The notes under the pieces: generated by a model
Told to the model about the DNA's origin: nothing
What the model saw: only the letters and a program-made list of their open reading frames with translations
The model's database searches: none
Translations under genes and position numbers: made by a program
DNA from: Trichobilharzia szidati
Lineage: Eukaryota > Platyhelminthes > Trematoda > Strigeidida > Schistosomatidae
DNA length: 64,000 nucleotides
Direction of reading: 5' to 3'
NCBI GenBank assembly: GCA_944472155.2
Contig: OX235272.1
Span: 98,710,020 to 98,774,019, forward strand
Part shown: positions 56,336-64,000 of the stretch, piece after piece
Layout of the letters: each line of letters starts with the position of its first letter
How positions within the stretch are numbered: position 1 is the first letter of the stretch

Positions 56336-56835
56336 NNNNNNNNNNNNNNNNNNNNNNNNNNNNNNNNNNNNNNNNNNNNNNNNNNNNNNNNNNNNNNNNN
56401 NNNNNNNNNNNNNNNNNNNNNNNNNNNNNNNNNNNNNNNNNNNNNNNNNNNNNNNNNNNNNNNNNNNNNNNNNNNNNNNNNNNNNNNNNNNNNNNNNNNN
56501 NNNNNNNNNNNNNNNNNNNNNNNNNNNNNNNNNNNNNNNNNNNNNNNNNNNNNNNNNNNNNNNNNNNNNNNNNNNNNNNNNNNNNNNNNNNNNNNNNNNN
56601 NNNNNNNNNNNNNNNNNNNNNNNNNNNNNNNNNNNNNNNNNNNNNNNNNNNNNNNNNNNNNNNNNNNNNNNNNNNNNNNNNNNNNNNNNNNNNNNNNNNN
56701 NNNNNNNNNNNNNNNNNNNNNNNNNNNNNNNNNNNNNNNNNNNNNNNNNNNNNNNNNNNNNNNNNNNNNNNNNNNNNNNNNNNNNNNNNNNNNNNNNNNN
56801 NNNNNNNNNNNNNNNNNNNNNNNNNNNNNNNNNNN
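56336..56835. other. Assembly gap (500 N)
   Basis: Exactly 500 N, a conventional size for unknown length. It hides the end of integrase and probably the 3' LTR of element A; the sequence after the gap is not recognisably integrase. Confidence 0.99.
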
Positions 56836-59413
56836 GTTATTTCGTAACATCGAGTTAGAAATGGTATTTACGGATTAGTGATCTATAAGGCTGCAATTGC
56901 TCTTTCAGTACCACTTAATTAATTGTAGATGAATGAATAAAAAGTAGTAGGATGCCCTGCTTCGTCCAGATTTCGTGCCTATCAGTACTTATGACCATAT
57001 TAATTCTCAGTAATTACTACAATTTAATAAATAAATAAATAATTAATTATCGGGAGATTCAAATGAAAATGTACCAGGTTATAGAAAATGCGTCAACGAC
57101 ATTTTAATCATAACTGACAACCCTAGTTTTGCTACTCTAACTTTTGCCCGAATGAATAAAGCGTAAAATAGCGTACCATTTACATCTTTAGGAGAGAAAA
57201 ACAACTGTCAATCTTTCCTAGGTAGATCCCTAAGTCAACGGCCTGATGAGTCAATACAACGATACCTATACAAAAAACTTACCATGACAGGACAGTATGA
57301 TCCAACGAGACACTTGAAAGTGAGGAAGGAATACACTGACAGAAACTCTGATTGAAAACAATTACCCAGAGCAGTTCATAAGGAGATATAAAGCGGTCAG
57401 AGCACCAAGGCCCTAAAATGTGTGATCATAATAACCTGATACTTAGAAAAAACTGAACGCTGCTGTCAAAAAGACTTTATGCAGTTAAGAGCAGGATAAC
57501 TGAGAATGTGAAGTCTGTATATCCATCTAAGTCCTTAGAACATACGACAAATACTGTCAAATCCCACCATATCTATCAGTTTGAATGTTTGTCATAAATA
57601 CATAGGGAGGACTGATCGATCTCTGCAAGTAAAGGCTTCAGAGTACATGTCTAAATGGCTTCTCAAGCCAACTGAATCCTCCGAAAGTATTCAGTGGTGA
57701 AAAAAGATGACCTTACTCGTTAAATTTCGTTTGGATACCGGAAGAGATGTACTTTTGTGGTGATGTGATATAGAAAATGTGTTCCAACTGAATATAATTC
57801 TCTGATATTCCCACAGTTCAAAATAGCATTAGCAACAGAATACTATGTATGTTTGAACATTCTATTTCATGTCGTTTAATGTAAACCAAAATCACACGCT
57901 CAGTGATTGGTTAAAGAATATAAACTACGTATATATAAACAGTGGTTTGATCAATAGAAAATATACCCTTGCTTCCGTGTCTTGTCTTCTGCTGTTACAT
58001 TATTACCTCCCCTCTTTATTGTGACCTTTTATATGGCCTTTTATTTTGGCCTGTCTATTCTCTCACCCCTTCATATTGTATTACTTTTACATAAATTCCT
58101 ATGACAAGTATTTGTGTAACCAAATTGTTCTAAATGTCTTGCGTAAATACATAACACGAATCATATGACTTACATCTCCTTACTGTTTCATCAAAATTCA
58201 TAAAAAGAATTGATTCAAATAATAATTAACAACCAGTTATTACTAATAAGCGATTAAAATTATTCTCACTCCCTTTGATTGTATACTGTGGTCATTTATT
58301 TTATGAAGAAAAGAACAGGAAATTCATCGAGGATATCTTTTCGGAGATTTCATTCTCAAAAGCAGTACAGTTGCATTTATATACAAAGATACTATCATTA
58401 TTTAATTCCATATAATAATGGTTGTATCTAATGTAAACTTATGTATATAAATGTAATTGCACCGCTTTTGAGAATGAAATTTCCGAAAAGATATCTTTGA
58501 TGAACTTCTTGTTCTTTTTTATCTAATATCCTAATGACTATTTTTCATGACTTATTTTATGCCCTATGATTTCACGACATTCAGTGGTTACCTGCTGAAA
58601 TCGTTACAGCTTACAGCTGGTTTGACATTCTTCGTAAATTTTCATTAAAGTTATAATTATTGGGTGAATAAAGTAGCTATTGATAACAACTTTGAAGGTT
58701 AGATAATATAATTTACTTTGACATTCTTAGATCAATACATGTTTAGTTTCTATTTTTGTCTGAAAGTATCCTGAACTTTGATACAATAAAGCACAGGAAT
58801 GTGGGAGAATTAGAATTTCGACGCAAACTTCCTAGTGAATTAGGACTTTTCCATAGCATAGCAGATATTTTCAGTTTGATCTAAAAGTTGTATTTCCATC
58901 TGTCAGGATCATAGTACCTAAACACTGCTTTTGGGCATTATACATACGTTTAGTAGACTTTTAGTAATATCTAACAGATTATTTATGCCGAGATGGTTGA
59001 GATTTTTTTTAACTTCAAGACCTAATATTTCGTTGATATAATAACAGAACCACTGCTCTGTTATAAAACTGAAAAATAGCATTACTTTTCTAAAGTTACA
59101 CATAATAGCATGTGTTCTTTTGTAACTGGCAACTAGTCAGTGATTGGTAAGTAGCTCATCACTACATTAAAATAGGCGACAGATATTTCATTCTGCTTTA
59201 AAGCAAATTTAAAGTTATAACGTTGGATAGTAATCTTAACAAGTTCAAATAAATTGTTAAAAAAAGACTTGACAAAATCATATTGTATTCCACTGGAAGA
59301 ATAAACCGGTTCTATCAAGTTCAATAATAAGTTGTGATTTTAACCTGTTCACGTGTTAAACTCATAATACTTAGTATTATTGTTTTTTACATGCCTATCA
59401 TTGAATGAAGGTC
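56836..59413. other. Non-coding stretch containing one foldback
   Basis: No exon recognised. No 3' LTR matching 52467-52930 was found here. The only structured item is the inverted repeat at 58309-58518. Confidence 0.4.
58309..58518. repeat. Foldback repeat (76-bp arms)
   Basis: Inverted arms at 58309-58384 and 58443-58518, roughly 85-90 percent complementary (atatcttttcgg, attctcaaaagc), with a 58-bp loop. No coding capacity; MITE-like. Confidence 0.65.
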
Positions 59414-59795
59414 TGTAGTGTACATTGTACCTTCGAACTTTTGTTTGAACGAACTCAGCCTGACCTTTGACCCCACTTCCACTTTGTATTCCTGAATCTC
59501 CTGTACGGTTTCGGTTTCGCTCTCTCGCTGTGCTTTCACCTAGCACACTCTCCGAGCTTAACACCGTCTCACCTGCAGATAAGTGTGTACCTCTTATTTC
59601 TTATCAAATTCTATATCTCTTTTGTGTAAATACAATTCTGTTCCAGTCACACCTGCCATCTCAGGTCTTTTAACCTTGATTCCGTTCGTTAGTACTTGCT
59701 CGTTAGGCAGAGTACGATTAAGGCCATAAGCGGTGAAGAAGTTTTGTAAGAGTGGTTATTGTTAGGTCGAAGTTAATCCAAGTCTAACACTTACA
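59414..59795 (+). repeat. Probable 5' LTR of gypsy element B
   Basis: A candidate from tgtagtgtac at 59414 to cttaca at 59795, two bases before the primer-binding site. The 3' LTR lies beyond the window, so the boundaries are inferred from TG...CA ends only. Confidence 0.5.
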
Positions 59796-59797
59796 AG

Positions 59798-59808
59798 TGG
59801 TGAGCCCG
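59798..59808 (+). promoter_or_regulatory. Primer-binding site, gypsy element B
   Basis: tggtgagcccg, identical to element A; located two bases after the putative LTR end. Confidence 0.6.
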
Positions 59809-59979
59809 TGTTTTTCACCGTTTGCCTACTTAGTAGCCTAACGTGTAAATAGTCCTTTTTCATATTGGCAATTTGTTTTTCACACAGAGTTATAAAATTT
59901 TACTTGCCTTGTTTTTACTCATATTTTTTTTGTTATCATATTTGTTATCATTTTATTAATATATCGTCCCGTGTGCAGA

Positions 59980-60813
59980 ATGGCCGACAACAGTTCCGCC
60001 TCAGAAATGGCTATCACCTTGCAACTCCCTACCTTCTGGACTCATCATCCTGTTGCATGGTTCGACCACATCGAAGCTATGTTCGCCCTACGAAATATAC
60101 ACTCACAAGAGACTAAGGTGAACCTGGTTACCGTAAGTCTTCCTGAGAACGTCATGGAAGAAGTATCTGATGTCCTCGCGGATCGATCCCCGGGCTTGTA
60201 CGAGCGTCTCAAGCAGGCGCTTATTAAGCGCGTTGCACTTAACGACCAACAGAAAGTGCAGGAACTATTCAGAGATGTTCAGCTGGGTGATAGAAAACCC
60301 ACCCAACTGTTACGTCAAATGAGACAGTTGGTGGCTGACTCCAAAATAGACGATGACTTCTTAAAACAGCTGTGGTTACAACGATTACCACAGGCGATTC
60401 AGACCATTTTAGCTCCAATCAACCATTCCCCCTTATCTGAACTAGCTGAAGCAGCCGATAGAGTGGTAGAGACTGCTACATCCAACACGAACATTTCGGC
60501 TGCCGTTACCGCTAGTCCCACGCAGACTAAGAACTCCTTTGCCGGGGGGTCGTCAAACGTAGATGTGGTGGCCCATATAACTAAGCTATATGAGGAGATT
60601 TGTAAGTTAAGAATCGATAGGAGACCTAGAGGTCGCTCAAATAGTCGCACCAGCTCGACTCGTGGTAGATCTTCTTCACGAGCTGGCAGCAGGCGTTGTA
60701 GGCCTAAAAATTCCCAACCTGGAGTGTGCTGGTATCACCGGCGTTATGGTGACAAGGCCCAGAAGTGTACTCGCCCGTGCATCTTCGATGTCCAGCAATC
60801 GGGAAACCAGTAA
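59980..60813 (+). CDS. Gag of gypsy element B
   Basis: 277-residue Gag from ATG 59980 (an in-frame GTG just upstream is less likely in a eukaryote). LQLPTFWTHHPVAWFDHIEA opens the capsid region, followed by PTQLLRQMRQLV and LQRLPQAIQTIL. An Arg/Ser-rich tail (RGRSNSRTSSTRGRSSSR) precedes the C-H-C-C knuckle [18 protein letters not shown]. It is homologous to element A Gag along its length but clearly a different family. The frame is intact and ends at TAA 60811-60813; pol starts in the -1 frame across this stop. Confidence 0.88.
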   Translation: MADNSSASEMAITLQLPTFWTHHPVAWFDHIEAMFALRNIHSQETKVNLVTVSLPENVMEEVSDVLADRSPGLYERLKQALIKRVALNDQQKVQELFRDVQLGDRKPTQLLRQMRQLVADSKIDDDFLKQLWLQRLPQAIQTILAPINHSPLSELAEAADRVVETATSNTNISAAVTASPTQTKNSFAGGSSNVDVVAHITKLYEEICKLRIDRRPRGRSNSRTSSTRGRSSSRAGSRRCRPKNSQPGVCWYHRRYGDKAQKCTRPCIFDVQQSGNQ

Positions 60814-63800
60814 GCCAGCACGTATTGGCGACTAACGTCGCTGGCGAACCACTTCCATGTCGCCACTTCTATGTTACTGACCGTAACACTGGGACACGCT
60901 TCCTGGTTGACACTGGGGCGGAAGTTAGCGTGATTCCACCAACATCAGAAGCCACTTTCCTTACAGCTTCGTGCCGTAAACGGTTCGCCAATCACAACGT
61001 ACGGTAAAAGGTTCCTAGATCTTAACATAGGCTTACGTAGGTCATTTCGCTGGTTTTTCCTTGTGGCAGATGTAACTACCGGTATTATTGGCATGGATCT
61101 CATGCAACACTATCAGCTACTGGTTAATACTGGAAAACACAAATTGATCGATTCAGCTACAAACCTTTCGATCTCCGGTGTTGTGACGCACACACCTGCA
61201 TTAAGCCCAGTATATTCAACCCCTGCCTCTAACGGCCCTTACGCTGATGTTCTCCAGTCCTTTGCCAACCTGTTCAAACCGGTTTCCAAACTTCCTTGTG
61301 TGACTTCTACCGTCACTCATCATATCGTGACAACTGGTCCACCGGTATTCGCAAAGCCACGGCGATTGTCCCCAGAAAAACTACAAGCCGTGAAGGCCGA
61401 ATTCGAACATATGTTAGACATGGGGATAATCCGTCCTTCCAGCAGCCCGTGGCCTTCCCCTTTACATGTGGTGCCAAAGAATAACGGGATAGACTGGAGG
61501 CCTTGTGGCGACTACCGCAGGCTTAATGCACAGACCGTGCCAGATCGCTACCCCGTACCACATATACATGACCTTACATCGTCACTAAAAGGTGCCACGG
61601 TATTCAGCAAACTGGACTTAACAAGAGCCTATCATCAGATTCCAGTTCATCCAGACGATATTCCTAAAACGGCAGTGATCACCCCTTTTGGTCTTTTCGA
61701 ATTCCTTCGAATGCCGTTCGGTCTCCGCAACGCCGCACAAACATTCCAGTGATTTATTCGCGATGTTTTGCGCGGATTGGATTGCGCGTATGCTTATCTC
61801 GACGATATTCTCGTGGCTAGCCCAGATGAAGCTACCCACCGTACGCATTTACAGATGGTTTTTGAGCGGTTAACAACCCATGGTTTGACACTTAAAATGT
61901 CTAAATGCCAGATTGGCGTCCGTTCATTGACCTTCCTGGGACATGTCATTAATGAACAGGGAATTCGCCCGCTACCTGAGAAGGTGCAGGCAATACGCGA
62001 CTTCCCGGAACCTACGTCAATAAAATCTTCGCGCACATTTCTAGGCATGGTGAGTTATTACCGACGGTTTGTTCCTCAATGTGCACATATTTTACAGGCA
62101 CTCACAGACCTACTAAAGAGTAAGAGCAAAACGTTCAGCATGACACCAGAGGCTCGAGAAGCGTTCCAGAATATTAAGTCGGCAATTGCAGACGCCACCA
62201 TGCTAGTTCACCTAGACGTCCATCTTCCGCTTAGCATCTCAGTTGATGCATCTAACACAGCCATTGGAGCTGTTCTACAGCAACAGGTACATACCTCATG
62301 GATACCAGTTGCCTTTTTCTCTCGGAAGTTGTCCGCCGCTGAAGCGAGGTATGGCACCTTTGGCAGAGAACTCCTCGCCATATACGCGGCTATCAAACAT
62401 TTTCGCCATTTTGTCGAAGGTCGGAAATTCACAGTATTTACCGATCACAAGCCCCTGACTTACGCCCTCCACACTACTACAAATAGATATTCTCCACGCG
62501 AATTGCGTCACTTGGACTATATCTCACAATTCACTTCGGACATTTGACATATTTCGGGAGTTGACAATGCTGTGGCGGACGCCTTGTCTAGGATATGTAC
62601 CATGTCGGCGCCACCAACCATTGACCTGAAACAAATGGCACAACGTCAGCTTACAGAGTTAGATCTTGATAAGCTCTCGTCAAATACCTCCTTACATATC
62701 AAGCGTATACCGCTTGTTAATAGCGAGGGTACCATCCTCTGCGATCTGTCCACCGGTACCCCGAGACCCATCGTTCCACCTTCATTGTGCCGTACGGTAT
62801 TCGATAGCCTCCACAACCTTTCCCACCCAGGTATCCGGGCAACGGACAAACTAGTGTCAGCTAGATTTGTCTGGCCTGGTATAAATCGCGACGTGCGTAT
62901 CTGGGCATGTGCCTGTGTGCCGTGTCAACGAGCTAAAGTCCACAAACACAACATCACTCCAGTGGGTTCCTTCTCCACACCTGATGCTCGCTTTAGTCAC
63001 ATACATCTAGATATAGTGGGTCCTCTACCACCATCAAATGGCCACTGTTACTTGTTGACATGTGTCGACCGGTTCACTCGTTGGCCAGAAGCTATTCCCA
63101 TCTCCGATACGACCGCGGAAACCATTTGCCGAGTGTTCATGGAACGCTGGGTAGCTCAATTCGGATGCCCATCTTCGGTGACTACAGACCGTGGACAGCA
63201 GTTTGAATCAACCCACTTCAAGAAGCTCTTAGAGCTGCTGGGGTGCAAACGCATCCGAACAACCGCGTACCACCCAGCAGCAAATGGACTTGTAGAACGT
63301 TTTCGTTCGTTAATGGCTACCGAGAATACTAAGTGGACCGAGTTCTTTCCCCTAGTTCTACTTAGCATCCGTTCCACGCTCAAAGCAGACTTACAGTGCA
63401 CCTCCGCAGAGTTGGTATTCGGTACCACCCTTCGTCTACCGGGTGAAATTATCTCACCTGAAAGTGGTGAGCCAAGTGCTACGGATGTACACTGTTATGC
63501 TCAGAACCTCAAGCGCCTTATGCAGCGCCTGCAACCAACTCCCACACGCACACAAAACAAGAGAGTGCAAGTAGATGCTAGACTCGATGACTGTACACAC
63601 GTTTTTGTGCGTTGCGACGCCGTTCGTAGACCGTTACAACCCCCTTATGATGGACCATTCAAGGTCGTTAGTAGGAAAGAAAATTTTTTTGTTATTGATC
63701 GACTTGGCCGTCAAGACACCGTAAGTGTCGACAGACTTAAAGCGGCCTACATTGAAGAATCTGTACCCCTCACGCCTACACACCCAGCAACTACGCCCGC

Positions 63801-63822
63801 ACCCACACCCCAGCCAAGTTAG
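60810..63822 (+). pseudogene. Pol of gypsy element B, complete in length with three lesions
   Basis: Protease: [14 protein letters not shown] near 60900-60943; a frame change follows at about 60945-60958. [42 protein letters not shown], then TGA at 61750-61752, then the catalytic YLDDILVAS. RNase H: SVDASNTAIGAVLQQ, GRELLAIYAAIKHF, FTDHKPL; TGA at 62545-62547. Integrase (62548-63822): SHPGIRA...CVPCQ zinc region, LDIVGPLPPSNG, TTDRGQQFES, HPAANGLVERF (D, D, E catalytic residues) and the C-terminal LQPPYDGPFKVV (GPF/Y). Both stops replace the position of a conserved Arg, consistent with CGA to TGA. Confidence 0.88.
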
Positions 63823-64000
63823 ATTGTCGAAAATCCTACTAAACCTAGCAGTTCTCCGGATGAGACAAGTAAAGCACCGGTTACACGCGCTGATCCGCGT
63901 GTACACTGGCCTAAGCGATACTGTGAATTTGTTAACTAAACGCTTTTAATTACAAGAGTAGCTCATACCCTCATGTCTTTTCTCAGGTTACATTCATTTT
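63823..64000 (+). other. 3' flank of gypsy element B pol
   Basis: No coding recognised; the 3' LTR is not reached before the window edge. Confidence 0.4.

Noticed and set aside
56215..56878. Open frames running through the N gap
   Set aside because: They are produced by undetermined bases and are not evidence of coding.
1..64000. CRISPR array, prophage, operons or riboswitches
   Set aside because: The DNA is eukaryotic with spliced genes and retroelements; no regularly spaced direct repeats were seen.

Overview
The window reads as genomic DNA of a blood fluke (Schistosoma or a close trematode). It is AT-rich and intron-containing. Its repeats belong together in trematodes: RTE-type (SR2-like) and CR1-type (SR1/Perere-like) non-LTR elements, CsRn1/Boudicca-clade Ty3/gypsy elements with a CHCC Gag knuckle, Penelope-like elements (PLEs), and tRNA-derived SINEs of the SM-alpha type that carry a hammerhead ribozyme. 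The species is not decided here. A 500-N assembly gap lies at 56336-56835.

Only two host genes could be supported. On the minus strand, four exons between 18088 and 10435 encode a 371-residue D-amino-acid/D-aspartate oxidase family flavoenzyme; its two long introns are full of SINE copies and ribozyme-like hairpins. On the plus strand, three exons at 25768-26481 encode a CIA30-domain (NDUFAF1-like) protein.

Layout. 1-9080: RTE 3' ends, one SINE, a 5'-truncated RTE (4150-6722, minus) and a pair of about 750-bp inverted arms (629-1378 and 8326-9076). 10435-18088: the oxidase gene. 21060-24360: a decayed PLE (minus). 25768-26481: the CIA30 gene. 27497-30880: a nearly full-length but decayed RTE (minus). 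31125-34090: RT fragments, a 630-bp foldback and a PLE fragment. 35586-43740: a heavily decayed gypsy element holding nested insertions: a PLE copy with 388-bp inverted terminal repeats, a ribozyme-bearing palindrome with a 14-bp target duplication, an unclassified repeat and a SINE cluster. 45522-46215: a candidate terminal-inverted-repeat element enclosing degenerate telomere-like repeats. 47430-52466: a plus-strand CR1 split by a nearly complete minus-strand CR1. 52467-56335 and 59414-64000: two better preserved gypsy elements, both with broken pol; the second runs to the window edge.

The recurring theme is self-cleaving-ribozyme sequence inside mobile DNA. Three kinds of hammerhead or hammerhead-like motif occur (SINE, PLE-terminal, palindromic insertion), all with very short stem III, and several sit inside long inverted repeats. 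All structural statements come from reading the sequence by eye; no alignment, folding or database search was run.
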